Shown here: piece by piece, positions 15,918-24,273 of the stretch
Layout of the letters: the number at the start of each line of letters is the position of its first letter
Position numbering within the stretch: the first letter of the stretch is position 1
NCBI GenBank assembly: GCA_041642035.1
Contig: JBEPXC010000014.1
Span: 1 to 32,166 of the forward strand
Direction of reading: 5' to 3'
From: SKVR01 sp041642035
GTDB lineage: Bacteria; Bacteroidota; Bacteroidia; Bacteroidales; UBA7960
DNA: 32,166 bases
Notes under the pieces: model-generated
The model's input: the letters and a program-made list of their open reading frames with translations, nothing else
What the model was told of the DNA's origin: nothing
Database searches by the model: none
Made by a program: the position numbers and the translations under genes

Positions 15918-16964
15918 TCAGCCTTTTCTTTCCAGCGCTTTTTTATAATCGGCCTCAACCATTATACGCACCAGGTCTTTAAATTTGGTTTTAGGTTCCC
16001 ATCCCAGCTTTTCTTTGGCCTTGGTGTAATCGCCGATAAGCAATTCTACTTCTGTTGGTCTGAAATATTTGGGGTTGATGGCAACCACTTGTTTGCCCGA
16101 AGATTTGAGTATGCCTTTTTCTTTTACACCCTCACCTTCCCATATAATCTCATCGCCAAGTACTTTGAAGGATTCTTCAATAAATTCGCGCACGGTATGG
16201 GTTTCATTCGTAGCAAGGACAAAATCATCCGGAGTATCTACCTGCAGCATTCTCCACATACCCTCAACATATTCAGGAGCATATCCCCAGTCGCGTTTGG
16301 CATCGATGTTACCCAGGCTAAGCATATCGTCCAGTCCTGCCATAATTCTTGCAACACCCACACTTACTTTGCGTGTGACAAAGGTTTTTCCCCTTCTTTC
16401 GCTTTCATGATTAAACAAAATTCCATTGCTGGCAAAAAGGTTGTAGGCCTCGCGATAATTCACCACGATCCAATAGGCATACAATTTAGCTGCTGCATAA
16501 GGGCTTCGTGGATAGAAGGGTGTGGTTTCCTTTTGTGGGACTTCCTGAACCTTGCCATAGAGTTCAGAGGTGGAGGCCTGATAGAATCTGGTTCTTATTC
16601 CCGTTTCTTTAATTGCATCGAGAAACCTCAGGGTTCCTACTCCATCTACCTCTGCCGTATATTCCGGTACTTCAAAAGACACCTGTACATGACTTTGGGC
16701 GCCAAGATTATATATTTCATCGGGCCTTATCTTTTCTACAAGGCGATTCAAATTACTGGAATCAGTAAGATCACCATAGTGTAGAAAGAAGGTTTTGTTT
16801 AATAGCTCCTTTTGATTATAAAGATGATCTATCCTGAAAGTGTTGAAAGAGCTTGCTCTTCTAATTATTCCATGTACTTCATACCCTTTGTCCAATAATA
16901 GTTCTGTAAGGTAAGAACCATCCTGACCGGTAATTCCTGAGATTAGGGCAACTTTTCTGTTCAT
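15918..16964 (-). CDS. gmd: GDP-mannose 4,6-dehydratase
   Basis: 348 residues, cytosolic. First committed step of GDP-L-fucose synthesis: GDP-D-mannose to GDP-4-keto-6-deoxy-D-mannose. GITGQDGSYL at 10-19 (cofactor loop), RRASSFNT at 35-42, HYGDLTDSSNL at 62-72, STSELYGKVQE at 131-141 (Thr132, Glu134), and Tyr156/Lys160 in SPYAAAK complete the catalytic set; NHESERRG is the GDP-binding signature of the family. ATG at 16964. It opens a gmd-fcl operon that probably includes the epimerase gene. Two TATTTTTG boxes lie 36-53 nt upstream. Confidence 0.97.
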   Translation of the reverse strand: MNRKVALISGITGQDGSYLTELLLDKGYEVHGIIRRASSFNTFRIDHLYNQKELLNKTFFLHYGDLTDSSNLNRLVEKIRPDEIYNLGAQSHVQVSFEVPEYTAEVDGVGTLRFLDAIKETGIRTRFYQASTSELYGKVQEVPQKETTPFYPRSPYAAAKLYAYWIVVNYREAYNLFASNGILFNHESERRGKTFVTRKVSVGVARIMAGLDDMLSLGNIDAKRDWGYAPEYVEGMWRMLQVDTPDDFVLATNETHTVREFIEESFKVLGDEIIWEGEGVKEKGILKSSGKQVVAINPKYFRPTEVELLIGDYTKAKEKLGWEPKTKFKDLVRIMVEADYKKALERKG

Positions 16965-16999
16965 TATTCCGATTTATTTGATTTAACACTAGTATGCGG

Positions 17000-17017
17000 C
17001 AAAAATAGTCAAAAATA
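17000..17017 (-). promoter_or_regulatory. Two tandem -7-like boxes upstream of gmd
   Basis: On the minus strand TATTTTTG occurs at 17017-17010 and again at 17007-17000, both exact TAnnTTTG matches. Transcription would begin about 30-40 nt before the gmd ATG. I see no clear -33 element, and the region is AT-rich, so one or both may be chance. Confidence 0.35.
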
Positions 17018-17225
17018 TTATTATAGTAGTCGAATTAATCGATTTAATAGTTTAAATGCTGTTTTTGATTAAGTTGAAAACAGCTTTAAAGAATTTTTAT
17101 TCGCTTCAATTTACTTTCTTGCTACTTTTATAGAATGAAGCTATTTTTTATCAAAAGTAAAGATTAATTAGCTATTTCATTTTAACCAATCAATCCTGAG
17201 GTGAATTTGTTTACTTTATGCTACC

Positions 17226-18275
17226 ATGAATATGGATGGACAAGTAAGCCATTCTAACCACTATGTTGAACTAACTGGCTTGTATACAATGGGTATATTG
17301 ATTAGATTCTTCTTTCTGGTTTTACTGCTTACACTATTATTTATCTTGTTAATGCCATCGATGGAGGGTATGCTTTCATACCATAAAGCCATCAATTCTG
17401 AGGTATTGGTTGTTGAAGGATGGATGCCTGCTGCAAAGCTTGATGAAGCCTACGAGGAATATGTAAAGGCTGAATATGAATATCTTTTTGTTACCGGTCA
17501 TCAAATTGCTGAAGATTTAACTTTATACAGCAATTCCTTTCTAGTCGTGTATTTACAAGGCATAATTCCTTCTGATACCCTTGAAAAGTCACATCAGATA
17601 ACAATATTAGCAGAAAGCACACTGGGTAAAAATGATCCCGCTCATTTTGGCATCTTTATAAACGATAAGCCACTGGATGATTTTAGCACGGTTGAAAAAG
17701 AGGGCATCTTTACTACCAAATGGATTGGAGGATCCAATGAAGCAGATTCACTAATGATTCATTTTGATAGTGACATGGTGTATAAGGGAAAGGATAGAAA
17801 TCTTGTTATAAAATCCATTATTTGGGATACTCTTGATATGCTTGCTCAAAACCCTCCCCGCTTCATTGACCGGGGAAGACCTTTTGGGCTTCACAGGCAA
17901 AACATACAAGCAGGTACTTATGCTCAACTTGGGGCAGAACATTTCCGCCAAAAAGGGGTGGCTGATCATAAAATCATTCCGGTAAGTAATCTTTATGAAA
18001 ATAAGAAAAGGACCTATGGTAATGCTTTAGCTTTAACGGAATGGTTTATGGAAAATGACTTTCACCCCGATGCCATTACCCTTGTCAGTTCACAACACCA
18101 TTCACGACGCACTTTTATGATGTATAATGCTTTGTTGAATACTGAAATGGAGGTTGGGATGGTTTCTATAGAGGATGAGCCAAAAACAACTAAGAATCAT
18201 TCAAAACAAGGGTTGGTGATTCGCGAAACACTGGCCTTATGGTATTACCTTATATTTATTATTCCCTGGGTGTAA
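17226..18275 (+). CDS. SanA/YdcF-like (DUF218) membrane protein with inserted CBM-like domain
   Basis: 349 residues from ATG at 17226; an in-frame ATG at 17289 (residue 22) is a good alternative because it directly precedes the membrane helix at 23-43. VLVVEGWMP at 60-68 opens a DUF218 domain, whose second half resumes at about 210 and includes KRTYGNALALTEW at 261-273 and SSQHHSRRTFMMYN at 288-301, the usual conserved Asn/His/Arg motifs. Between them, residues about 122-200 read as a Ca-dependent xylan-binding type module (CBM36/60-like): ITILAESTLG, F.NDKPL, then KGKDRNLVIKSI with the DRNL signature. The protein should be anchored with its bulk in the periplasm. SanA/ElyC relatives affect envelope polysaccharide or peptidoglycan; here a glycan-handling role is inferred. 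It stands alone, divergent from gmd and convergent with the next gene. Confidence 0.85.
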   Translation: MNMDGQVSHSNHYVELTGLYTMGILIRFFFLVLLLTLLFILLMPSMEGMLSYHKAINSEVLVVEGWMPAAKLDEAYEEYVKAEYEYLFVTGHQIAEDLTLYSNSFLVVYLQGIIPSDTLEKSHQITILAESTLGKNDPAHFGIFINDKPLDDFSTVEKEGIFTTKWIGGSNEADSLMIHFDSDMVYKGKDRNLVIKSIIWDTLDMLAQNPPRFIDRGRPFGLHRQNIQAGTYAQLGAEHFRQKGVADHKIIPVSNLYENKKRTYGNALALTEWFMENDFHPDAITLVSSQHHSRRTFMMYNALLNTEMEVGMVSIEDEPKTTKNHSKQGLVIRETLALWYYLIFIIPWV

Positions 18276-18311
18276 ATTAGGACAAGAAATATTTTCGCCA
18301 CAAAGCATAGA

Positions 18312-18340
18312 AAAAGCCCGGGGATTTTCCCCGGGCTTTT
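18312..18340. terminator. Bidirectional rho-independent terminator
   Basis: AAAAGCCCGGGGA at 18312-18324 and TCCCCGGGCTTTT at 18328-18340 form a 13-bp perfect stem with a 3-nt TTT loop. The T-run at the end on each strand makes it work both ways, between the convergent YdcF-like gene and the glycosylphosphotransferase gene. Confidence 0.93.
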
Positions 18341-18372
18341 CGATAATTAAAACCATAACATTGTTTTATGGG

Positions 18373-19827
18373 TTACCTGCCTGTTGCAAATAACATAGTT
18401 GATATGGTTTTGAAGATCAATTTAAAGTCTTTTGCAAGCGACCAGTTATCAATGTAATTTAGATCCATACGCATCCATTTCTCAAATTTTATGTCGTTGC
18501 GATGTGGCATTATCTGCCATGTACAGGTTATGCCTGGTTTAACAGAAAGTCTTCTCAGTTGCCAGCGTTCATATTGTATTACTTCTGATTCAAGCGGTGG
18601 ACGTGGACCTATAAGAGACATCTCTCCCCGTACAACATTATACAATTGGGGTAGCTCGTCCAGACCCGTTTTTCTTAAGAATTTTCCTATTGGTGTAATG
18701 CGCGGATCGTTCTTGAGTTTAAAGGTGGGGCCATCCATTTCGTTTTTCTCTCTCAGCTCTTCAAGGAGCTTCTCGGCATTCATGACCATGGTGCGGAATT
18801 TATACAATTTAAATTTCCTGCCTCTGAGGCCTATTCTCTCCTGGGCAAAAAACACCGGCCCATCCGAACTTAACTTAACTACCATTGCGATGGCAAGTAG
18901 AAAGGGAGAAAGAAGTATCAATGCTGCGGAAGAGAAAACAATATCGGATACAGATTTTACATCAAGAGCAAGTTTTCGGGAAGGAATATCTACCAATGTC
19001 AATTTACCTGCTTCATTCAATGTCTTCAAGTGTACTTCCTCAGGGGCCAGTGTAGAAACATTTGACTGAACTCTGAATACCACACCTATTTCATTGGTCA
19101 GGCGGGATATGATACGGACTTCTGATTTGTCTAATTGCTTCTTGCAATAAAACACTTCATCCACAACCTGACTTTCAAGAATGTAGCTGAGATTTTCAGG
19201 GCCTGCAATAATAGGAATTTCATCACCATATTTATTTTTAATAAAGGATGATTTAGTAATAATGGCTCTGATATTGAAACCCCAGTCTTTTTGGTTATGG
19301 AGTTTATCAATGATCTGATACGAACAGGAGTCTCCAATAATTACAATATTTCTTAAGTTATACCCATTAATTCTATATATGCGCAGAAAATGAATGGTAA
19401 GCAATCTTAGGGCGAGAGTGATTAAGAAACTAAGGTGTACATGCACGAAAATAAGCATGAATGGAATATCATTCATCTCAAAGGCATACTTCAGGATAAC
19501 CAGCGCGATAAAAATCAGAAAATAGCCTCTGAGAAATAGCAATATCGCACTCACATATCTTTGCGCTCTGGGAAGCATCGACATGGAGGTGACCTGGGAT
19601 AGCACAAACCAAAGAAATACGAAGAAAAAGGTATAGGAACCGAACTGAAACAGGTTAAAACTCCACACTGCTTCGGGTAGGAAAACCAGGCGTGTAATTA
19701 AAAAGGACAAAGGAATAATTAATATGACGGTGAAAAACTCAATAATATTGAGCATCCATTTTAAATCCAAATGATACCTGGTTTCGAGCTTTTTTAGATT
19801 GTCGGCAAAGGTAACTGTTTTTGACAT
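18373..19827 (-). CDS. Exopolysaccharide polyprenyl glycosylphosphotransferase (WcaJ/WbaP type)
   Basis: 484 residues. Four N-terminal membrane helices (about 28-50, 60-80, 95-113, 121-146), a nucleotide-binding-like domain from NIVIIGDSCS at 160-169, a re-entrant helix at about 292-318 and the bacterial sugar-transferase domain: GPVFFAQERIGLRGRKF at 323-339, KFRTM at 343-347, Asp390-Glu391 in KTGLDELPQ, SLIGPRPP at 404-411 and KPGITCTWQI near 435. It transfers a hexose-1-phosphate from a UDP-sugar to undecaprenyl phosphate at the inner membrane, the first step of repeat-unit assembly. Glucose versus galactose cannot be told apart. ATG at 19827; a TACATTTG box lies 47 nt upstream. It is the right-hand boundary of the cluster. 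Confidence 0.95.
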   Translation of the reverse strand: MSKTVTFADNLKKLETRYHLDLKWMLNIIEFFTVILIIPLSFLITRLVFLPEAVWSFNLFQFGSYTFFFVFLWFVLSQVTSMSMLPRAQRYVSAILLFLRGYFLIFIALVILKYAFEMNDIPFMLIFVHVHLSFLITLALRLLTIHFLRIYRINGYNLRNIVIIGDSCSYQIIDKLHNQKDWGFNIRAIITKSSFIKNKYGDEIPIIAGPENLSYILESQVVDEVFYCKKQLDKSEVRIISRLTNEIGVVFRVQSNVSTLAPEEVHLKTLNEAGKLTLVDIPSRKLALDVKSVSDIVFSSAALILLSPFLLAIAMVVKLSSDGPVFFAQERIGLRGRKFKLYKFRTMVMNAEKLLEELREKNEMDGPTFKLKNDPRITPIGKFLRKTGLDELPQLYNVVRGEMSLIGPRPPLESEVIQYERWQLRRLSVKPGITCTWQIMPHRNDIKFEKWMRMDLNYIDNWSLAKDFKLIFKTISTMLFATGR

Positions 19828-20323
19828 TTGTTAATTTGTTTTTAGTATTCGGTATTTAATGCTTGGTGTTAGTCAAATGTACAATTTTAATCGACTAAAT
19901 ATAATTGGCGTTTCCCCTCATTTTTATAATGTGGTAAACCCTTAGACTTTGCAAATAAGCTTGATAATAAAAAAAGAAGTAATTAGTTGATTAAAAACGG
20001 CTTTAGGAGACATTTTACCTAAGGGTTGTTCATCAATACCCTAATCCTCAATTTATTTAACAGATCCTAAAGCTAACTTATACCAGCGACATTAAAAATA
20101 GTATAGACGGAAAATAGTCTTAGACAAAAACAGAATAATTTATGGTCTGTTTAATTAATGATGAAATTTGTTAATATAATTGGCAGTTTATAGTCCAAAA
20201 AGGCTATAAAATAGAGTTACTATTATAGTATAGGAATTAAATTTTATTCAATAGCAGCCAAGCGGATGTTAGAAACAGGAAGTAATACATGTTATTAGAG
20301 ATGTAATTAGAAAAAACTGCTTT
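19828..20323. other. 496-bp AT-rich intergenic region
   Basis: It separates the initiating transferase from the pantothenate kinase gene, both on the minus strand. Apart from the -7-like box at 19874-19881 I see no open frame, RNA gene or strong hairpin. It marks the edge of the polysaccharide cluster. Confidence 0.6.
19874..19881 (-). promoter_or_regulatory. Candidate -7 box (TACATTTG) for the glycosylphosphotransferase gene
   Basis: The minus strand reads TACATTTG, an exact TAnnTTTG match, 47 nt before the ATG. The same octamer occurs upstream of ung and mpl. A TTTAG about 15 nt further upstream could be a weak -33 element. Confidence 0.45.
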
Positions 20324-21142
20324 TCATTTTTGAAAATAGGTTCCTATTGCAGCTCCTATTGCAGTGCAGTATTCAGCATACTTAGGGGTGTGGAATTTTA
20401 CGTTGTAAAGTTTTGAAAGCTCATCAAATGTCGATTGAGCCTGCTTTACCTTTACCAGATTTCCTGTCATGACAATATTTTTGTCTTTTTCCAGGCGGGC
20501 AGCCAACACTGCCATCATACCTATGGTCTGAAAAACCATATTTAATATTCCTTTAAGCAAATCATTTTTTCCTGCCTTATCGCTCATTTTACCGAAATTA
20601 GAGGCTGTAAGATTGGGCGGCAGGTTTCCAATGTCTCCACTGGTTATATCAGCTATACTTAAATCAACCAGGCTAAGATCCCCATCCTGGGCCAGAGATA
20701 TAATGTTGTTGAAATCCGATTGATTAAGCATGGCCTTAGCCAAACCTAAAATGGTACCACCACCCACACCGGTGCCCCCTATATGAGATATACATTGACC
20801 ATGCGCTTTAACTATGGCTGTACCTGTACCCATGCTTACAATTACTGCTTTTTTAAGGCCTGATAAATACAATCCTCCATAGCCCAGTGCAATAAATTCC
20901 TGAACTTTCTCTACGGCAATTCCCAATATTTCTTTTTGAAGAAAACTTGCTCCTGCGCCGGTCATCCGAATGAGCTGTATGTCTTTAATGGGAATATTGT
21001 TGGTAATAAGAAATTTACCAAGTGCTCCCGAAGCCGAAGCCACAGGATCGTTGGCTTCTACGGAAAGAGGTTCTATTAAAGTCTCACCGCTAAACCCTAC
21101 AATTTTGGTGGTACTTCCTCCTATATCTATGCCTATAATCAT
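20324..21142 (-). CDS. coaW: Type II pantothenate kinase
   Basis: 272 residues, close to the 265-270 of staphylococcal CoaW. It phosphorylates pantothenate with ATP, the first step of coenzyme A synthesis, in the cytosol. It belongs to the acetate/sugar-kinase/actin fold: GIDIGGSTTK at 3-12 binds phosphate, EANDP and the RMTGAGAS region follow, VSMGTGTAIV near 107-116 and GGTGVGGGTILGL near 123-135 are family signatures, and MTGNL near 230 closes the nucleotide site. ATG at 21142. A TATATTTG box ends 5 nt upstream of the ATG, so the transcript may be leaderless. It is a single gene, divergent from hflK. Confidence 0.92.
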   Translation of the reverse strand: MIIGIDIGGSTTKIVGFSGETLIEPLSVEANDPVASASGALGKFLITNNIPIKDIQLIRMTGAGASFLQKEILGIAVEKVQEFIALGYGGLYLSGLKKAVIVSMGTGTAIVKAHGQCISHIGGTGVGGGTILGLAKAMLNQSDFNNIISLAQDGDLSLVDLSIADITSGDIGNLPPNLTASNFGKMSDKAGKNDLLKGILNMVFQTIGMMAVLAARLEKDKNIVMTGNLVKVKQAQSTFDELSKLYNVKFHTPKYAEYCTAIGAAIGTYFQK

Positions 21143-21146
21143 GCTT

Positions 21147-21154
21147 CAAATATA
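21147..21154 (-). promoter_or_regulatory. Candidate -7 box (TATATTTG) 5 nt before the coaW start
   Basis: An exact TAnnTTTG match whose last base lies 5 nt upstream of the A of the ATG. With the usual -7 geometry the transcript would begin at or next to the start codon. No -33 TTTG was found, so it may be chance. Confidence 0.4.
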
Positions 21155-21290
21155 ATATTATTTTCTTTTGCACATTGCACTTTATCTGATGTAAAATCTT
21201 CTCGCCAATAATTAAAAAATCTTTGCCACAATTTATTTTTATCTTACCTTAGTCCGAATCTATATATATTTTTAAACCCATTCAATAACT

Positions 21291-22268
21291 ATGAGAACAC
21301 CCGAACAACAAGTACAGTATTACTCCGATATGATTAGGAAAAACATCACGAAAGTTATTTTAGTGGTGATAGGTCTGATCATAGTATTCACCTCGGTAAG
21401 AACCGTAGGCCCCGAAGAAGAAGGAATCGTTGTACAATTAGGTAAATACAATCGTACTCTTCAACCCGGCTTGAATTTTATTCTGCCTTTGGGTATTGAG
21501 ACGATGTATAAAATTCCCGTGCAACGACAACTAAAGCAGGAATTTGGTTTTCGAACCGAAGAGGCCAAAACCCGAACCACATACTCATCCGGTGATTTTT
21601 CTACTGAATCTCTGATGCTTACCGGCGACCTTAACCTGGCCGACGTAGAATGGGTGGTGCAATATCGTATTGTCGATTCTTATCAATTTTTATTCAAGGT
21701 TAGAGATGCTGAAGATGCTTTACGTGATATGTCCGAGGCTGCCATGAGAAAAATAATTGGCGACAGGACAGTTAATGAAGTTTTGACCGTAGGCCGACAG
21801 GAAGTAGCCTCAACAGTAGAGGGATTGCTTCAGGAGATGTGTAATGAATATCAAAATGGAATACGCATCGACCAGGTGGTACTGCAGGATGTAAATCCAC
21901 CGGAGCCTGTTAAACCTTCCTTTAATGCTGTAAACCAGGCTCAGCAAGAGCGGGAAACTCTTATTAACCAGGCCCAGTCAGAATACAACAGGGTAATACC
22001 CCGTGCAAGCGGAGAGGCTATTGAAACCATTGAGCTGGCTAATGCCTATGCCTTAAACAGGGTTAATACTGCCCGGGGAGAGTCTGAACGATTTATCTCT
22101 GTATATAATGAGTATGTGCGGGCCCCTGAAGTTACACGCAAGCGCTTGTATCTGGAAATTATGGAACGCCTTTTACCCAAAATAGGCAACAAAATTATTG
22201 TAGATGAAAAGGGAACCAATGTTCTTCCTCTGCTTAATCTTAATCAGCAAAAACTTCAAGCTCAATAA
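21291..22268 (+). CDS. hflK: HflK-like SPFH-domain protease modulator
   Basis: 325 residues. A single membrane helix at about 17-37 is followed by the SPFH/band 7 domain: TVGPEEEGIVVQLGKYNRTL near 39-58, PGLNFILPLGIE, VQYRIVD near 122-128, then the long alanine/glutamate-rich helical region (QAQQERETLINQAQSEYNRV). In E. coli HflK and HflC form a periplasmic cage around the membrane protease FtsH and restrain it. The C-terminal part ends in a short extension after LLPKIGNK. ATG at 21291. It is followed after 49 nt by hflC, forming the usual pair; ftsH is not in the window. Confidence 0.93.
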   Translation: MRTPEQQVQYYSDMIRKNITKVILVVIGLIIVFTSVRTVGPEEEGIVVQLGKYNRTLQPGLNFILPLGIETMYKIPVQRQLKQEFGFRTEEAKTRTTYSSGDFSTESLMLTGDLNLADVEWVVQYRIVDSYQFLFKVRDAEDALRDMSEAAMRKIIGDRTVNEVLTVGRQEVASTVEGLLQEMCNEYQNGIRIDQVVLQDVNPPEPVKPSFNAVNQAQQERETLINQAQSEYNRVIPRASGEAIETIELANAYALNRVNTARGESERFISVYNEYVRAPEVTRKRLYLEIMERLLPKIGNKIIVDEKGTNVLPLLNLNQQKLQAQ

Positions 22269-22317
22269 CCACTATTTGAATTGACCTCAACTAAAAAATA
22301 TTTAATATAAAGTAAAG

Positions 22318-23256
22318 ATGAAGAAAAAAAATATTCTCATTATTATATTGGTAGCCATTATTGCTATTACTGCCTTTAGTAGCTTCTTCGTACTTAGCGA
22401 AACACAACAAGCCATTGTTACGCAGTTTGGAAAACCCGTTGGTGGGGCCCGTACCGAACCTGGGGTGAATTTTAAAATCCCCTTTATTCATAAAGTACAG
22501 TATTTTGATAAAAGATATCTGAAGTGGGATGGAGACCCAAATCAAGTGCCTACAGAAGACAAAAAATTTATTTTTGTTGATACTTATGCCCGTTGGGAAA
22601 TTGTTGATCCTCTTCAGTTTTTTATTCGCCTTAGAGACGAACGTTCAGGTCAATCAAGACTGGATGATATTCTGGATGGTGAAACCCGTAATGCTGTTGC
22701 CAGTAATCAATTGTTGGATCTGGTAAGATCCACCAACCGTACTCCAGAAATCTATGAAGATTATCTTCAGGACATTGAAGATCTCGCAGATATTGCTGTA
22801 GGCAGAGAGGAAATAGAAAATGAAATCCTGGAAAATGCAAATAAGCGTACTTCAGATCTGGGTATCCGAATTCTTGATTTTCGCTTTAAAAGAATGAATT
22901 ATGTAGATGAGGTGAGGCAAAATGTTTACGATCGTATGATTAGTGAACGTAATCGTATTGCCGATCAGTTTCGCTCCGAAGGACAGGGTGAAGCACGTCG
23001 AATTGAAGGGAGTAAGGAAAAAGATTTGGCCGAAATTAAATCTGAAGCATTCAGAGAAGCCGAAATTATCAGAGGTAAAGCCGATGCCGAAGCAACAAGT
23101 ATTTATGCATCTGCCTACAACAGAAGTGCCGCCTCACGCGAGCTATTCACCTTTTTAAGGTCGATGGAAGCGCTGGAGAATTCCTTTGATAAAGAAACCA
23201 ATCTTATCATAACCACCGACAGTGAACTTTACAAATTCCTGAAAAGTACCCGTTAA
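22318..23256 (+). CDS. hflC: HflC-like SPFH-domain protease modulator
   Basis: 312 residues. N-terminal membrane helix at about 5-25, then the band 7 domain: LSETQQAIVTQFGKPVG at about 27-43, EPGVNFKIPFIHKVQYFDKR, FVDTYARWEIVDPLQFF, and the coiled region SERNRIADQFRSEGQGEARRIEGS typical of HflC; the C terminus FFTLRSMEALE-like segment (reads FLRSMEALENSF) is also conserved. Partner of HflK in controlling FtsH. ATG at 22318. The product is exported with its bulk in the periplasm. Confidence 0.94.
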   Translation: MKKKNILIIILVAIIAITAFSSFFVLSETQQAIVTQFGKPVGGARTEPGVNFKIPFIHKVQYFDKRYLKWDGDPNQVPTEDKKFIFVDTYARWEIVDPLQFFIRLRDERSGQSRLDDILDGETRNAVASNQLLDLVRSTNRTPEIYEDYLQDIEDLADIAVGREEIENEILENANKRTSDLGIRILDFRFKRMNYVDEVRQNVYDRMISERNRIADQFRSEGQGEARRIEGSKEKDLAEIKSEAFREAEIIRGKADAEATSIYASAYNRSAASRELFTFLRSMEALENSFDKETNLIITTDSELYKFLKSTR

Positions 23257-23333
23257 GAGAAACGTTTTTCTCTGATTAAAATAAGAGATCCGGGACCATA
23301 ATGTTATTTGTATCGTAACCTATATATTATCAC

Positions 23334-23378
23334 CAGGGCCGTAGCAATACCTTAATGAGCGGTATTGCTGCGGCCCTG
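23334..23378. terminator. Long 18-bp hairpin between convergent hflC and lutA-like genes
   Basis: CAGGGCCGTAGCAATACC at 23334-23351 pairs with 23361-23378 around a 9-nt loop; only one position is not Watson-Crick and that is a G-U pair in RNA. It lies 77 nt after the hflC stop and 92 nt before the end of the convergent gene. There is no T-run on either side, so it is not a classic intrinsic terminator, but its place between convergent genes fits transcript-end formation or 3' protection. Confidence 0.6.
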
Positions 23379-23470
23379 ATGCTAGCTTGAGCATTCTGAG
23401 GCCAACAGGTGCATGACAATATTGCTTAGAGGTACTATGATTAGGGCTTTTCAGGGAGCACTTCAGTCTC

Positions 23471-24190
23471 TCATTCACGTTTTACCAACACATCTGCAAT
23501 GTGTAAAACTTTTATGGGGAGTTGCTTGCGTTGTATATATCCTTCCAGATGCATCAGGCATGATGATTCGGTGCTGATGATGTAATCAGCACCTGCTTTC
23601 AGTGCACTCTCTACCTTCCTCTCGGCCATGGCCGTGGAGATTGCTTCATGTTTTACCGCAAACGTACCCCCGAAACCACAACATACATCTGATGCCTCCA
23701 TTTCCAGTATTTCCAATCCCTTTACTTGTGCCAGCAAGCGTCGGGGTTCATCTTTCAGTCCATATTCACGTAAGGCCGAGCAGGCATCATGCACCGTAGC
23801 TTTTGCCGTAAAGCTGGCATTGAAATCTTCCTTTTTAAGCACATTGACCAGAAAATCGGTTAATTCAAAAATCTTCTTACCCAAACTTCTATTGGGATTA
23901 TGAAGGGCAGAATTATCAAACATACCCGGATAGTAATTTCTCACCATTGACACGCACGACGCTGAAGGACCAACTACAAGAGGATAATCTGAGAAATCGC
24001 GGATAAATTTCTCCGCCACACAACGGGCTTCCTCCCAATAGCCTCCATTGAAGGCCATTTGACCACAACAGGTTTGTTCTGCATTATATAACACCTTCAC
24101 GCCTGCCTGCTGCAACAAATTAACCATGTTCATGCCCGTTTGGGGATAAACCTGATCAATGAAACAAGGTATAAATATTCCGACTTCCAT
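23471..24190 (-). CDS. LutA/YkgE-type cysteine-rich Fe-S protein
   Basis: 239 residues, the usual length. It has two cysteine-rich (CCG) domains: Cys9 in FIPCFIDQ and CCGQMAFNGG near 41-50 in the first, DACSALREYG near 134-143 and CCGFGGTF near 167-174 in the second. These bind a special 4Fe-4S cluster. In the lactate utilisation system LutA works with LutB and LutC to oxidise L-lactate to pyruvate; related subunits serve glycolate oxidase and heterodisulfide reductase. Here no lutB or lutC is adjacent in the window: upstream is rlmB, downstream the convergent hflC. ATG at 24190, 83 nt after rlmB, so probably in its operon. Confidence 0.9.
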   Translation of the reverse strand: MEVGIFIPCFIDQVYPQTGMNMVNLLQQAGVKVLYNAEQTCCGQMAFNGGYWEEARCVAEKFIRDFSDYPLVVGPSASCVSMVRNYYPGMFDNSALHNPNRSLGKKIFELTDFLVNVLKKEDFNASFTAKATVHDACSALREYGLKDEPRRLLAQVKGLEILEMEASDVCCGFGGTFAVKHEAISTAMAERKVESALKAGADYIISTESSCLMHLEGYIQRKQLPIKVLHIADVLVKRE

Positions 24191-24273
24191 TGTTGTTTTG
24201 GGATATTTGTTTATTCCTGATGAATGTTTTTCTTGAAAATATCTGTAAACTGCTTGCTATTATTGAGCAGACA

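Noticed and set aside
16089..16784. 231-codon plus-strand frame opposite gmd
   Set aside because: It lies wholly antisense to an unmistakable gmd gene and has no recognisable domain or promoter.
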